Positions 1 to 14,157 of a stretch of 64,000 nt of DNA are shown piece by piece. Source of the DNA: Stenopsyche tienmushanensis (lineage: Eukaryota > Arthropoda > Insecta > Trichoptera > Stenopsychidae); NCBI GenBank assembly GCA_008973525.1, contig WACJ01000516.1, positions 744,001-808,000 on the forward strand, in the 5' to 3' direction. The position numbers and the translations under genes are program-made. The number at the start of each line of letters is the position of its first letter. Positions within the stretch are counted from its first letter, which is position 1. A model generated the notes under the pieces. That model had not been told where the DNA came from. It made no database searches and saw nothing but the letters and a program-made list of their open reading frames with translations.

Positions 1-1489
1 CATCAAAATAATCAAGCTGATGTCGTCCATTGCAAAGACAAAGGCCTCTCCAATTTGTCTCTATTCATAGCTATTCTGAGTCAGTTTTATCTAAAGCTCC
101 TCATACATTTTTTTCTTCATTTTTATCAGCCTATATGAAATGGTCTTTTTACCCATTTGCATAGCCAAATGTCATAACTTTTATTTCATGGTCCTTTATA
201 TAATATTATAACAGCTTGCTTGAAAAAGTCTCGATGAAATATAATCAGTTCAATGTGTTAATTAAAAATCATGTTTTTTAAAATTATTTGCTATGCCATT
301 AGAGATGTAGAAATGTTCTTAATGCTTATTTAATGTGTAGAAATGTGACGAAATTAAGTCATCAGGTTTGATAAATCACTACACCGAGGAAACCATTAGG
401 ATAAATGAGCTCGTACATGCGACCGCAAAGGGTTTGTTTCGGCAGACAGTAGTCAATGATTTGTCCCTCTTATCTTTCGGGTGTTTATTTTTATTCTTGT
501 GGGACTGACTGAAAGTAGGGGTTTAAGGTTGACTTGCCTTTCAGTCGGGATGGGCCGTTAATGTGTAGGAATTATTTATAATTAAACGGGGCCCTGAATC
601 CGGTAAATCTTTACAAGATACTTGATACTATTAGTGTTGTTGTGGGGAGAAACCTTCACTCAAAGCACTGGTAAAATTGGTTGTGATCGTATTTTTTATT
701 TAGATTTTAGGTGATTTATGTATTTTTGATGATCAAATGAATTAAAATCTGCATTTTTTAAATTTAATTCTAAGATTCAAAATACTTTCCGCGTATTTTT
801 GATACAAGTGCATTTTCACCTAATTCGTACTGTATATCAGAAAGTGCGTTAAATTTTCATTTTTCAACTACTTTTTCCAAATAATTAGCTTACATTTGTA
901 TAGCTTAAAACATTGAAAGATAAATCTGTTAATTGTTGTTGTTAAAGTTATTAAAAACCAACATATTTATCCTTTTAAACTCCAGAATTGTATAAGAATC
1001 TTGGAGCAGGATAACCGACATACTTCGATACACACAAACAAGAATATTTGCATTTTAATTTATTAAGAAAGCGGAGAGTTTTCGCTGATTTCAGATTCGA
1101 GATCTTATGAAAGTGATAGCTTTTTGATATTTCACAACACATTTTCTATGTGCATTACTTTCTCGATGTTTAATACAATGCATATAATAAATCTTGGATC
1201 CATATTAAATTTTTTCTTATTTTTTTGCAATAATGTCACGAAACTCAAGGGTCAATTATGAAAATGACGCAGAACAACAGTTGAATTGAGCTTGATTTGA
1301 TAAATAAAAGGCCAATAAGTGAACATACAAAAAAGTGACAATAAAAAAGAGGAAGAGATAAAGGATAGGTTTTTAGTCTATAATTTAATGTATGATTTCA
1401 AAAATCGTTTCAGAGATTAGTTTTAGAATCACTATAAGCGCTGCAATATAGACTTTCGTGATATAGACGTGATCAAATCTCTATATAAC
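1..1489. other. AT-rich intergenic DNA, no gene seen
   Basis: Stop codons are dense in all frames and I recognise no protein, repeat or RNA motif. A slightly more GC-balanced patch lies at about 400-660 but gives no interpretable reading frame. It borders the LINE fragment that starts near 1490. Confidence 0.5.
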
Positions 1490-2190
1490 TCTGCAAAGAT
1501 GATAGTCCAGCTCCATGACAACACCAATAGTATTGATATAAAAAAAGGTGTCAGACAGGGCGATTTTATATCTCCTAAGCTTTTCATAAACGCTTTGAAA
1601 TACTGTATTTAAACTGCTATCTTGGAAAAAGTGTGGAATAAATATAAACGGAGAGTTCATCTCTCACCTCCGTTTTGCATGATTTTAGTATTAGTAGCCG
1701 AATCACCTGAAAAGCTCCAAGACATGCTCTATGATTTAAATAAAGCGTCAAGCAAAATTGGTCTTAAAATGAACATGGATGAAACCAAAGCCATGGCAAA
1801 TAGTCACAATTCTCAGACTCTTAGGACGATATCTATATCCATTGGGGGAACGCATATTGAGGTTGTATTAAAATTTAATATACTTAAAGATCTATGCTCG
1901 GTGTGTCTTTAAAAGATAAAATCAGAAACGAGCAAGAACTTGAGTAATGGACACTATTGAAAGAATTGGCATACTTAAGTGACAATGGGCAGGACACATA
2001 TGTCGAAGAGACGGTCGATGAGGAAGAAAAGTGTTGGAGTGTCGGCCGATGTCCTGCAAGATGGACTGATGACATCAGAAGAAAAGCAGTATGAAGCTGA
2101 ATGCGGAAAGCAGAAGATCGAGAGGGATGGACACTCATGCAAGATGATCTACGTTCAACAGTGAATGGACATAGGCTGATGAATGAATTA
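1490..2190 (+). pseudogene. Non-LTR retrotransposon (RTE-like LINE) 3' fragment, reverse transcriptase and C-terminus
   Basis: The plus strand encodes the end of a LINE endonuclease/reverse transcriptase in several frames. At about 1500-1610 it reads LHDNTN, then GVRQGDFISPKLF, the conserved RT motif GxRQGDxxSPxLF. At 1690-1790 it reads AESPEKLQDMLYDLN and IGLKMNMDETKAM, the blocks that follow the catalytic motif. At 1980-2160 it reads GRCPARWTDDIRR, MRKAEDREGW and a terminal YVQQ, typical of RTE-like C-termini. The catalytic FADD motif, expected at about 1672-1692, is out of frame: FA is readable and then the frame is lost. The element is 5'-truncated, as LINEs usually are, and the end near 2175-2190 has a short TGATGAATGAA run that fits an RTE microsatellite tail. 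It is a dead copy. Assignment to RTE rather than a neighbouring clade is from memory of these motifs. Confidence 0.85.
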
Positions 2191-5100
2191 ATTCAAAGAT
2201 TCCAGCTTTGTAATATGTCCCACGACTCTATTTAGCACATCCAAAAGCCATATTATATTAAAATGATCAGAGATTTTTGATATGTTTTGGAAAAAAAACG
2301 ACATTATTGTTTATATTAGCATTTAGTGTGATTATTTTTAAGCGTTCCCGCGGAAGCACATGCGATAGATCATAGACGACAAACAGAAGGCAAAATATAA
2401 GGGTTTTTAGTAATATAATTGCTTCCGTGAAATATAATTAATTGCAAAACTGCTTTCGGATACTTCGCTTCGGAAAATGTGTTATAGTAAAAACTAATAG
2501 AGATTGATTACAAAAAGCGTTTTATTCCTTTTTTCTCAACACTTAAAGCTTATATAGTGTTTCCGCCTTCCTATTTGGTAGCAGATCTAATTTCCCCAAA
2601 AAAAATATTTCCTCGGCAAAAAGCACAATAGATTCAGGCGCTGAAGTGGCTGCGTCATGGAAGCCGTCGCTGAAGCCTGTCCAGGCCAGAAATGACTTAG
2701 CCGACCAGCCGAGTCCACTTTTTGTCCTCGTTGATTAATGAGTTCGACCACCACCGGCTACCCACATTTTATTGTTCTAATTATATTTCATACCGGCCCT
2801 TTATAAGAAAATCATCCGCTCGCTTAATGAGGATAATCATTTAAGCTCGTATTAAAAAGCGCCAATAATTTAGAGCACAGTATTAATAGATCTACGAGGA
2901 AAACTTCACCAGCTAAGGGGCCTTTTCTTATTTTTCTCGGTCTTATTTTGTGAGAAGCTCCTCTAATTGACATCCACGTTGTAAGTAATTAAATTTTTAT
3001 TTATATCTTCCAGTCACTGCAAAGTGAAACCCTCAAGTTGTTAGTTTTGTACTCTGCATTCCCTTTCAATTTGAAATACACTCGGTCTGTATATAAGTAC
3101 GTTTGTGAAAACATTAAATACAAAAAAAAAAATTATATAATCTAATAAGGACCTAAACACCTTTTGCTATCTCCGTATGAATTTCATATATTAAATCAAA
3201 GCAAAATTTTGAATAAAATCTTAATTTTTTGCATAAAATGGTGAATCTTTGCGACAACTGCGTGACAAAATTCTAGTTTCAAATTGGCAATGAAACCAGA
3301 ATATATAATACAAGGGTTTAAATATCTTTTCACTGTATTCATTGCAAAATTCTTAGTTGTTCCTAATGCTTTTATGAGAACGTTATGTATATTCTTTTCA
3401 AATACATCTGGTTATAAAAGACATAATAATAAATTATTGAATTATGAAACCAAATTATAAATACGTATTCATCATTCAATATTGATTTGTTATTGGCAGT
3501 TTTTGGGCATCCATATGAGCTGATTTCATAGGCGACTGCATCGAAGAGTACTGCAATCCGTAAGCCGACGAGGAGATTTTATACCTCTTTTTACACCCCT
3601 AGAAATGAGTTCATAAAATCCTACCCTCATAATATCTAGACCATGCATTAGTCTCTCAAGCCTCGTTTTCATTAAATAGCTGCTATCATTTGGAGGAGAT
3701 TGTGTAATAAAACATGCTCTTCGTAAGCGTAATTAAATCCTTTCATACATTTCGATAGGGATGCACTTTGAATTTTAACACAGGATCAGCATCATTCAAT
3801 TTGAAAAGATGCTTTCGATGTAAATTGTTGGATAAATATGCATGGTATTTAAGAAGAGCGAGATAAATTTTTAGCCGGAAAGTATTAATGGTCTTCTCTG
3901 AGGAGCCAAAGGCCGAAGACTTGAAACTACCTGTAATAGATAGTTTCTCTTGGGAGTCGTTAGAATATCTCAATCGAAGGGCACATCTCTCAATGTTAAC
4001 CCTTCCACCAGAGCAATAAGTAACCGGCAAACTTATCCATTAATAATCTCAGATTGACTTTCCGATCACTAACTAGCTAACTCTCACATGTATGCCTTGC
4101 GCGTACATAAATAACGCATTATATGTGGAAGCTTTACCGTAGTACGCACCTGTTGACAGTGTCGTCTTTAACTGACATTAATATTCGATAAGTCATACGC
4201 GATTATGTAATAGAGAGATGTAGAGTTTCCTCGGAAGCCTTAGGAGAACATCTACCATGACGAAACAGGGTAATCAAGATTAATACACTATAAACAGATT
4301 AAATTTTCTCCGTCTCGGAATACAAATGCCTGCAAAGTCTACGAAGGAAACAAATCATTATGAATTCCGACACGTTTGCAAATCTTGACTTGTTATTGAA
4401 ATATAAGAAAATCTCCATATAAATTCATAATTAAAATGTTAACATGTTTAAGCACCGTGGGCTGCATGCAAATAAGGTTCAATATGATGATATAATATGA
4501 GATATTTGTGTGCCAAGGAGACGTTGGCTGTCACATCTAGTATGATTTTCTGGCGCAAAAGATGATATATGAAATTGTATCATTTCCAGTTACTTCGAGT
4601 GTTCCAACATAGTCTATTATTGCTCTTTCAGGGATAGAAATAGGATGATATAATTTGTAAATGATAAAAAATTTACATAGACATATAATAAAGGCAAATG
4701 AACTAACAAATATAAATAATAATCGATGTTTTTCTTAACTCTATGAATACAATCACACAAATTTGTTTAACTCAAACGTATTTATTTAACATGCTGTATT
4801 AAAATCATATATTATTAATATTATTTTGAACATATTTCAATTAATAATAAAGCAAAATATTTTACAAGGTTTTGGTGTAGTAGATTAGTTTCTAGTCTCT
4901 CATAATTAAAGCTTGGCTTAGAATAATTATTTCAGCGTAAAATAATGACTAAAAGGTAAAACACACGTGAAAAGCAATGATAATTCTCATATTATTTTTC
5001 CATCCCTCGAAAATCTCATATAAAGATTGCTTATTTTAAATAACAGTTATTAGAAAATGTTTCGCGTGCGTATTTTATGAATTGGTATAAATCGAGCTGA

Positions 5101-5262
5101 AATGTATTCTCATTTTATATTTAAAATATAATTGGTTTTATAACCATAATTATAGATATGAATAGAGAAGAAGAAGCCCTAATATTATAGCTAAAATTAG
5201 CAAATTGCGCTGAAATTAAATTTGAAAATGGGACGAATTTGTCTCAAATTTGCACTTCAAAT
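2191..5262. other. Intergenic DNA, no supported gene
   Basis: The region is AT-rich with a GC-balanced patch at about 2630-2770. One open frame of 95 codons lies on the minus strand at 3743-4030. It matches no family I know and has no splice or promoter context, so I do not call it a gene. No repeats related to others in the window were noticed. Confidence 0.45.
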
Positions 5263-5279
5263 ATCATCATCATCATCAT
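5263..5279 (+). repeat. (ATC)n microsatellite
   Basis: About five and a half perfect ATC units sit exactly at the left edge of the dispersed repeat copy that follows. A short ATCATC tract is also present at the same edge of the second copy near 43,013, so the microsatellite is probably part of the element rather than chance. Confidence 0.85.
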
Positions 5280-5690
5280 AGTGCAACTACAAACAGTCTA
5301 CTGCTGAACAATGGGCCTCTTCAATATCCATTCACAGGAAGGGGTTACATCCATCTCGTCTGTATCATATATTCACCTCCTCATTCACTCGATATTGAAG
5401 GTAGCATAACCTCCGAGTTTCATTTCGAACGCTCCCCCAGCGGGTCTCCTGAATGAACGTATTGACGAACGCTTTCGCGACCATCTCGGTAGGGAGTGTA
5501 GGAGGTTTATAAAAACTGAGAAGTTTTCTTCTGACAATGGAAAACTACTCTAGACGACCTTTTTGATTTTACTGGAAAGGGCTTTCTGGAATGCAGAGTC
5601 CAGTCCCTCCTTTCCTCGTTAGGGTGTTGCCGGGCTAGGGTGGAGACCGTCTACGTGCAACTTACCCAAGCAAATTCAAGACTGAATGCT
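5263..5690 (+). repeat. Dispersed repeat R1, copy 1
   Basis: This block is clearly related to 43,013-43,285 in the same orientation. Shared landmarks are GTGCAACTACAAACAGTC against GTGCAGCCACAGACAGTC, GGGCCTCTTCAATAT, ATTCACCTCCTCATTC, CTCGATATTGAAGGTAG, and GTCTCCTGAATGAACGTA. Copy 1 extends about 150 bases beyond the aligned part, through a GC-rich stretch containing TCCTCGTTAGGGTGTTGCC. It starts with an ATC microsatellite. A 68-codon open frame inside it has no protein match, so I read it as a noncoding interspersed repeat, possibly a SINE or a LINE-derived nonautonomous element. The class is not established. Confidence 0.8.
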
Positions 5691-6734
5691 TTCCTATTTC
5701 AAGTTGATCCTCTCAGTTTGTATACATAAAATCGTATAAGCATAGTTAGGAGTAGTCAAATGTGGTTAGGTCACAAAAAAGTGTTAGTCAAATTGTATTA
5801 GCCAGGGGTAATTATGTCGCATCTAAGCATTCGAAGTTCGGTGTTTAGTACCTACCGGGCACAATCAAACAATATTTAATTGGTCAGACTGGGAGCAAAC
5901 TGGAAAAAATAGACATAGCTGGAACAAATAGGATGAAAGTCAGGTATCAAGTAATATCAATCAGTCACGGTCCATATCAATAAGATCTCACAAACACAAG
6001 AAGTATACTTGTGTTTATGTGACAATATAAAGTAGATGTGTTAAGTGCAATCTTGAATCTATACTTTCGACTTCGTATGATTTTATAGATTTTATTTATG
6101 GATATTCATATGTGCATTCGTGCTGAATATTAAAGCTTACCTTGGAGCTTAACAGCTGTACTGAAATAAATTATGTTGCTTTTAGATAAAAAAAAAAGCA
6201 AGAGTCATGTGAAGAGATTTCAGGGGAGTGGCTTTTAATATTATTAAAAGGGAAGTGGAGTGAAGTTATCAAAGAAAGATTTCATTTTACTCGGAGGCTT
6301 AACGTTCCCATTTCATTCTATTTCACTTCAACATGAAATGTTTACTTTTCTCTCATACATTTTAACCACTGTTTATTAAATAAACGCTATTAGCATACGT
6401 TTTCGGGAACAATCAATATTTAATACGAGAAACATAGCAACATGATGCTGTTCGTTCGATAAAATTAATTAAAATCAAATTCATCGTTAATGAAGAACTT
6501 ATGCCTTAAGCAGGCAAATTAGTTGATGATGTCAAGGAAATTTGTTTTCATTTTATTAAGTTTCATTCTTCAAAGGTAAGAATAGGTACTTAACTTAAAG
6601 GCAGCTATTGTTTCTTTTGATTTAGATTATTGTAAAGCCATTGTAAAGATGATTGGAAAATTCATAGAAAATGAATATCGATAATCAATACAAATGTGCT
6701 ATATTTTATTTTCGTGTGGCGAATCTGTCAGATC
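5691..6734. other. Intergenic DNA, no gene seen
   Basis: AT-rich sequence between a dispersed repeat and a mariner remnant. All six frames are broken and I see no recognisable motif. Confidence 0.5.
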
Positions 6735-7214
6735 TGCAGTTATGAAAATTAATAGTGTACATGGTGACTAATAATTTTACATCTATCAGTGTAAGGACTG
6801 TTCAAAAATGATGTAAAAAAATTAAAGTTAGAGATGGCAGCATTTATGATGAACCCCGTTCAGGATGTCATGTTAATTTTGATAACGATATTCTTAGAAA
6901 TCTTGTGGAGTCAGAGCCACAATTAACAGTGGATCAGATTGCATAAATGATGGATTCATCTCATGGAACAGTTTTTCGTCAATTAAAGGAGATTTAGAAA
7001 GCTTCGGAAGAGAGCAATTTTTTTTTATTTTCACTTATTTCTTGCCTTATATTTTTTTTTATTGGGGAAAAACTTAAATTCTACAAATATACAAAATAGA
7101 CTTTCAAGTTTTTTTGACTCAAAACCAGTATCTTTCTACAGCAATGGAATTAAAAAGATACCTGTGACATGGCGAAAAATTATAGATGCTGGAGGAAAAT
7201 ATAGCATTGATTAA
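6735..7214 (+). pseudogene. mariner transposase remnant, catalytic core deleted
   Basis: The N-terminal DNA-binding half reads, across small frameshifts, KINSVHGD, SVRTVQK, VRDGSIYDEPRSGCHVN, LRNLVESEPQLTVDQIA and SSHGTVFRQLKEI. This is the mariner helix-turn-helix pair with the linker DEPRSGRP-like box. It then breaks into a T-rich stretch at about 7015-7065 and resumes at about 7075 with the extreme C-terminus: NRLSSFFDSKP, FYSNGIKKIP, TWRKIIDAGGKYSID, then a stop at 7212-7214. The roughly 200 codons of the DDD catalytic core expected between the halves are absent, so it is inactive. I could not place its terminal inverted repeats. The intact C-terminal reading frame up to the natural stop makes the identification firm despite the decay. 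Confidence 0.88.
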
Positions 7215-10200
7215 AATGTTAAATTATGTTTTATTTTCACTGGTTAAATAGCATATACTTCCATAAATGTGTTTAATCAATTATTAGCTCCAACATGACT
7301 CATAAATAATACTAAAAAATAATTCCAAACAAAAACCATAAAGTCATAACTCCCACTTTCTAACAGCAACAAAAATACATGTTTCCTGATCCGTGTCTCG
7401 ATACAAAATGATTGTAAAAGACAAGTATCAAAGTTTTAATTACTTTTTTGTCTTCTACATAGATTAAAGATGTTCCAACAAATGTTTCCTCATTTGCTTG
7501 AATAATAGGAATTGATCTTAATTGACTAATAGATATTTACATATTTTTGTTAGTTAAACAAATGTTCCATTTAAAAAGATTAGATATCCGAAAACGATAA
7601 TCATATTCATAATAGGCGAAACACTACAAATTTTGTACAAATTCAATAGATTAACAATATTTGCTTTTAAATAACATATTTTATTTTTACTTTCTCTACC
7701 ATAAAAGTTCATTTTAGAAAAGCATTATTATGAATTTTAATAGCCGTTTTTAATACTCGCGGGTTGACATGTGCAGAAGTTTGAAGCAAAAAGCATTACG
7801 ACGACTAGCTATTAGGCTGTGGGTCGAAATGCACTTTGCACTTCCGTTTTGCCGCAATTGATTTATGTTCCGCGTAAATGGTGCAGCCGAACTTCCGTTT
7901 TCATTCCGTTAGCCAGTCTCTAAGATTTTAATTGAATTATTTCACATGCACAGTTTTACCAGTTTGCCTGCAATTTGCTCATCCACGAGCTTAATCTGAA
8001 TATACAAGATAGAGAAGAATTCTTCCACATATACTTGGTATAAATTTGCAATTCAATTTCGCTGCATTCGATGCATATTATACTAATTATATCAGAAGCG
8101 AATAGCGACATTTTCTACAAATCACACTATGATTATTAAATGCAATCTTCGATAGCAGAAAGAATTCCATGATTTAAAAAAAAGTTCTAGAATAAATTTT
8201 ATTACTAAGGGTAAAACATCCAATTGATAAAATCCATATTATATTTGTTCTATTTATGATTTTTGCGAAAAAGTGACAAATCATCAAAAATGATTAATGA
8301 GCTTCTTTGAGAAGTGGTAAACTGCATTAGATAATAAAGCTAACACTTTAAGCTAGACTTAAAACTTTATAGACCATATTTTAAGCTATAAAAATAGGTG
8401 TATTGATACCACATTAATTATTCATAGTTAATAAACAACAGTTATTGAATACATTTTATTGCCAATTATCTTGATAAATTTTTTATCAATTTTAGCATCA
8501 AATCATAGCTGTGAATAAGAAATTAGTAAATGTAAATGTCTTCAGATAGATGTACTTTTAGAAATTAATATTAGTACAGAAAATTGAGTAACCTTTCAAC
8601 GCCATGAGCTATTTTTTAATGAAACTCAAGAGTGATTTTGTTTAAATTCAGAAGTATGATTGTTTTACGCCAATATGAACCAATTGGTTGATGTGGGCGA
8701 TGACAGATGTTAGAACACATAAAACGGTGTTGCAATAAAAAATTATACAAGTGTAATATCCATTTCAATATAAAATCAACTCAAGGTGGATAAACTTTTC
8801 AACTATTTTCAAAAAGTCAAGTATATTTATCTTCAACGGTGGATATTCATAGAACGCCTATTTTATTGTGCATCCTCTTTTTTGCAAAATTTTTAAGGTT
8901 TGTTGTATAGCATTACAGCCATGAAATTCAAATTTGTTCCGAAATAATCTCTTAAAAAAAGAACCACAGAAAACTTTCCACTTCGCAGAAAATAAATTGA
9001 AGGAGGAATTTTCAGGGTTTTCACTTCGGCAAAAGGTTAGACTTTAATGGCCATAATCAGTGTTTGCCTTTTTCACTGCTGCTTCTCCAGTAGGCGAGAA
9101 AATTTAGGTGAAAACTGTTATCATAAAAATAAAAAAAACTGAAACTCAGTGTCACGCTATGCATATTTTAATGTATGCGAATAGCGAGAAAATCGATGCC
9201 ATATTTAGTGCAAACGAAGCAAAATAGACTGAAGAAACCTTTAACGAATAATCGATAAATACATAATGATGGGAAAAATAAGCCACGGTGCAAGGTAACA
9301 CTCAATTCTTTCGCTAAGATTGGCAAAAACCTTCATTTCCTACGACCTTTTCAAGGCGGTGATGCCCGATCGATGAAAGCTTATAAACTCTCTTAACGAG
9401 CTTAATGCGTTTTTTATTGCTTCAATCGAATCAATGCAAAATTTTTGACTGTTTTTATATGGAAGTGATGATGATAGGATAGTTTTTGGATTACTATTAT
9501 AAAGGGTTAGGTCCAAATCCAAATCCAAATAGTGCAAAGATTTTCACCATATCAATTTCCTGGTTGTGCAGAGTCGCCTACGAGGGGTTAAATTTGCCAC
9601 AATAATTCAAATATCTTTTTTATTACTTACTCTAGATCTTCACTTATCTATAAATGCTTATGTAAGTAAACTCTTATTTCCAATAAGAGATTCTCTATTT
9701 TTTTTTGGATATCAAGCTAGTAATTTAAATAGGATTTTATGTATATCTTAAATTCAAATGAATTCATTTTGATTGATAAGTGATCTAAGTGATATATTTG
9801 ATACTTATCTCAATGATTTACCAAGAATATATAATTTCCATCTTTTATGTAATCTTTCGTATATTTTGATGTTGAATTGTGTCAAATTTGACCCATAATC
9901 ACTAGGCTTCAAATAACCTTTGAATTAGTCGAACCTTTGTGAAGAACACAAATTAAAAGGTTTAATTTGAGCACAAGGATACAGTATATGTGCTCCACCA
10001 TTGAGACTCATTTTAGTAAGATCTCAGGAATCATTATTAGCGAACATGCGATGCACACATCTCTACGAATAACGTCTCTAGGGAAAGCCGTATAATTTTC
10101 AGCTGAAACAGCCAAGCCATATGAAGATCAAAGAATTGTAAATAAGAACATAATGCAGGTCTTAAGTTTCATTCTATTTACCTCTGGGTATATGGGAGTT

Positions 10201-11323
10201 GTAAAATTTGGTGAATATATTAAAAGATAAAATAACAGACTTTATGAAATAGAATTCCAAGGAATGTCTTCCAGATCAATAGATAATTATCTCACATTTT
10301 ATTTTGTTATTTAAGGGAAGTTCTATGTATTATTTTTTCCAATAACATTGTTTATTATTATCTACCTATTAAAATTGAATTAATTTGTTCCAGAGGATCG
10401 AAGCAAATTGCTCGTTATAAGTGTTATACATTAATTGGAAGTTTTTATTCATGAATATGAACTCCTATTTAAAACTTGATTTTTCAAAGTACCATACTTA
10501 TTCTATGACCAATGATATCATAATCTTCACTATGACGTTAAAATTATGCTCGTAAATAACAAGCTTAACTTTAAAGAGCCCCAATTCGTTAAAAAATGTT
10601 ATAGTTACATTAATTTGCATTAGATAACAATCGACAATATTTCATATAGATCATATTTTTCATGAACACATGATATGCCAAAACAAATAAATGTAAATAA
10701 TTCATGCATCAATTTAATATTGACTTTGTCTGTAAGTATTCTGAATTTTTTCCAAGCGATTTATTATAGGTTATTGCAAATATATATTAAATCTGGAGCG
10801 ATATCAAACAGACTAAAGCGAGGTCGTTAATATTACATTAAGGTTGTATTTCGTGGCGTGCGTAAAGTATAAGAATTTGTGGTAATATTAAATCTAATTT
10901 AATTAAATGGAATCATGTAGCATCATCGTATATGAGAATGAAAAAATGCGCTTTTTTCATCTAAAAGCTTCAAGATTTTATGAAATTATCGCTTCAGCCG
11001 ATCAAATTTTGAGGTTTGTAAAAAAATTTGGTTGTTTTTAATAATTATATTTTAGTACTATGAAGTTGAATAAGTCTTCACCTAAGTTCTTGCGAGAAAA
11101 TTATGGCTCCAAAGCGCCTTTAACACATTTATTCAGGTAAATCGCAGTGTAGTATTATTTGTATTTACTAATAAAAACCAGAACTTATCCATTTAACATC
11201 AATGTCAAGCATATGAGGGAATAAATTATCCATAAAGATGATGTGAATATATTCACTTTTCATGAATGGATTTTGTCTTGCAGTAGACTAGCTGTGTTGC
11301 ACAATGCTTAATACAAGCTTATA
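7215..11323. other. Intergenic DNA, no supported gene
   Basis: Long AT-rich stretch without recognisable coding sequence. Open frames of 61-65 codons at 9340-9537 (minus) and 9566-9751 (plus) have no family match and are what chance would give at this length. A GC-balanced patch at about 7740-7910 is unexplained. Confidence 0.45.
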
Positions 11324-12010
11324 CAGTGTACTCTCGATTATTCAGCCTCAGTTTATCTCGTTTGCGGATTATCTGTGCTTGAAAAATATTAATAAATAGT
11401 CCAAAGAAAGGATGAATATCTATGATATCTTTTTGCATAAGCACATGAAATGAAAAATCTTCTATTCGATTATTATATCCAGAAAGAAGTTTTGATAGAT
11501 ATTTTTGAAGATTGGTTCAAAAGGAAAGCAAAGCCAGTAATATTTACTGACATGGAAACAGATTTAATGCATTTTGAATGAAGTAAATGATCCACAATAG
11601 ATTCGGAAATAGGCATATGTCTGTTTATTTTCTGAAGAAACCACATATACAAAGCTTTCAATGGTTATGGATTTTTAGCTTTCTTGAAAGATTGACTCTT
11701 GATTGTCAAAATACAAAAGTATTAATTACGATTTATGCAGTCCAGAATCACACTTTTGCATTTTTTAAATATAAACAAAGCTTTATTGTACATATGTGCT
11801 TTACCTTATTGGGATATCGGAGTACAGAAGGCGCCGGATTAGACTGGAGCTGGAATACTGCAGGCTTACTATATCTGAAATATGTGGATTATTCAACTAT
11901 TTAATATGTTTGAAAACGTGGATAGGGAAAACGTCGAAGAGTGGCTCGATCATGATTTAAATGATATATCGTCTCGGGGCACTATCGTGATTCTAATTGA
12001 TGAAGGTTGA
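11324..12010 (-). mobile_element. Rearranged Tigger/pogo-like element T1, copy A
   Basis: The left terminal repeat begins CAGTGTACTCTCGATTATTC at 11,324 and is preceded by the TA target dinucleotide at 11,322-11,323. On the minus strand, 11,661 down to 11,473 encodes the N-terminal CENP-B/jerky-type HTH segment (KALYMWFLQK, then PISES) and reads toward this terminus. On the plus strand, 11,910-12,000 encodes a C-terminal transposase segment (FENVDRENVEEWLDHD) and reads away from it. An ordinary Tigger would have both on one strand. The middle (about 11,690-11,905) is shared with copy B at 18,035-18,678, which lies in the opposite orientation and has the same arrangement. The right terminus was not identified, so the right boundary is approximate. 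Confidence 0.78.
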
Positions 12011-14157
12011 TATTAAATATTTAGCACTCGTGTTAATGCTTCAATGTGTTATTAAAGGTGTATTATTACATCGCAAAAAGTATATAATTGAAAATTATTA
12101 ATGGCGTATTCCATAGCATAAGCGCGCTTATCTGTTACAGGAATTTATTTTAGGAATAATATTCAAGGCTGTGTAAATGTAATAATAAATTTCGATATAT
12201 TTAGAACTTGCTACAAACATTTTCCACTAATTTTAAAGCAATGTTCGTGTTAAACGTTTAATTTGTACCGTGCCATAATGAGGTTGTTTGCACGCTACTT
12301 TTGCCACACACATTAACCATATGAAAAATTTAACCTTTATTTTATTTTAAAATATGTGGAGTTTCGTGGAGATGAATGGATAATCCAAGAGATTTTACGA
12401 AGGAATCAATGCTTGCTTATATCTCGTTTAAAAAATTGGGTAGGTGATTAAGGATCAGAAAATGAAGAGAGATTTTTTTTGCATTTTCCGGTAAAAGATA
12501 ATGTGGTATGCCAGAAACGATTTCAAAGGAAAACCTCAAAAAACACCTTAATGTATTTACAATTAGGAGTTTCCTCATGTACTAATGGTGCGGTAATTCA
12601 TTCAAATGTGTCAGTTAAGTCCCTTTGTGATTAATTTCCGCGTTTTAAAGACATTATGAAAATGCCTGTTAAAATATTTTCTGTGTTTTCTAATTATTTT
12701 TTGTTCTCAAATTACAAGAGTAATTTAAGCACAATTCTTAACAACTAGAGAAATTCTTCATCATACCAATTTTTCTTGAACAATGAATACCTTGTTGCGA
12801 GTAGATGGTGGTAAGTGTCATTACAATGCAGACGCAGAAGAGAAATGAACTTTTACTCAATTGTGCCAGAAATATGAATTCTTAAAGCCGTTTAAAGCAC
12901 TAAAATGAAAGCACACAATCTTGTGAGATTCTGTATATTTCCACCTTTAACCCTTATTTCCTCACGTGTTTAAATTGACAAAAAAAGTGAAACATTCCAA
13001 ATATTCATATTTTTTAACTCAATAAAAACTACTCATACATCATAATTTTTTAAATAACCAAAAATAGTGCTTATGGTATGATAAAGTTATTTGTGCAAAT
13101 TTAATCTAACGTTGACTAGTTTCTTAATGGTTATTGAAAAAGTCTATTCTTAAATTTGATCTATGGTTTATTTCGTTGCCTTCACCGCTGCGACAGTCCT
13201 AGACTCATCGGGCGTCACTTGGAGCACCGGAGCGTTCCTTGCCATTATACTCCCCTACAAATAGCAGAATATTTTAATCAATATTTCCTTTATACTTCCA
13301 TTATATACGGGTTAATTTATTTTAATTGAATAATTAAATCTCTTCCCCGAATGCTTCTACATCGCGTTTTCGCTTATGTCAATAATTATACACATGAAAA
13401 AAGATTTCTATAATTAAAATTAATTTATTTCGTGCATGAAGTGTCGTGACACATTGCAATAACGAACAAGCCATAATGTATGCATACGAAACTGTCATTC
13501 ACTGAATACATAAATCGCTAAATTATGACGTGCGCAGACAGACGCCCTGGGCCCGTGCGCAGACAGAAGTCTTCTCCCAATTGTCTTGTAGTTTTAAGGA
13601 CCCATGTTTAACAAGAGATTTTATGTTCAAAGAACATGAACGTGAAAGTTTACCGTGTGGAATAACAGGACCCAAAACTTTCCGCAAAGTTCTTTCCCGA
13701 CGAGCCTGGGAAATTATTTTTAAATTCACCGCTTGCAAAATGTGCTCGTGCGAGAAAGTTCAAGTCCTTGATAATCCTTTTTCACGCAAAACACTATTAT
13801 GATAAATGAAATAAAGCAGATTTAAAGCTTAGAGCAGAACAATGTATCAATTTTAACTAATAAAATAATCTGTTTAATGGAATGTATACAAATATTATGC
13901 AAAAGGGTTGAAGAAATATCAAGATTTTTAATAAATAATTTACCTGATTCTTGGAGTAAATATTTCAAAAAATTAATATAAATCAAAAAAAATATTAAAA
14001 GTATAATATAAAACCATTAATAATAATGATTTAATAGAAAAAAAAATTTTCAACTACAATTGATTTGAAGTACCTTATATTCCTTATATCTTCACTTTCA
14101 CATAATGAAAGTGTGAATTATATATAATTTCGATCAGTGTTGATGATTTATTTCCTA
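12011..14157. other. Intergenic DNA with one GC-balanced patch
   Basis: AT-rich sequence without recognised genes. At about 13,520-13,750 both strands are open for 70-90 codons and the base composition is more balanced. That patch includes a direct repeat of GTGCGCAGACAGA at about 13,532 and 13,555. Neither reading frame resembles a family I know. Confidence 0.45.

Noticed and set aside
5263..5279. CRISPR-like or functional short repeat array
   Set aside because: It is a simple trinucleotide microsatellite at the head of a dispersed repeat.
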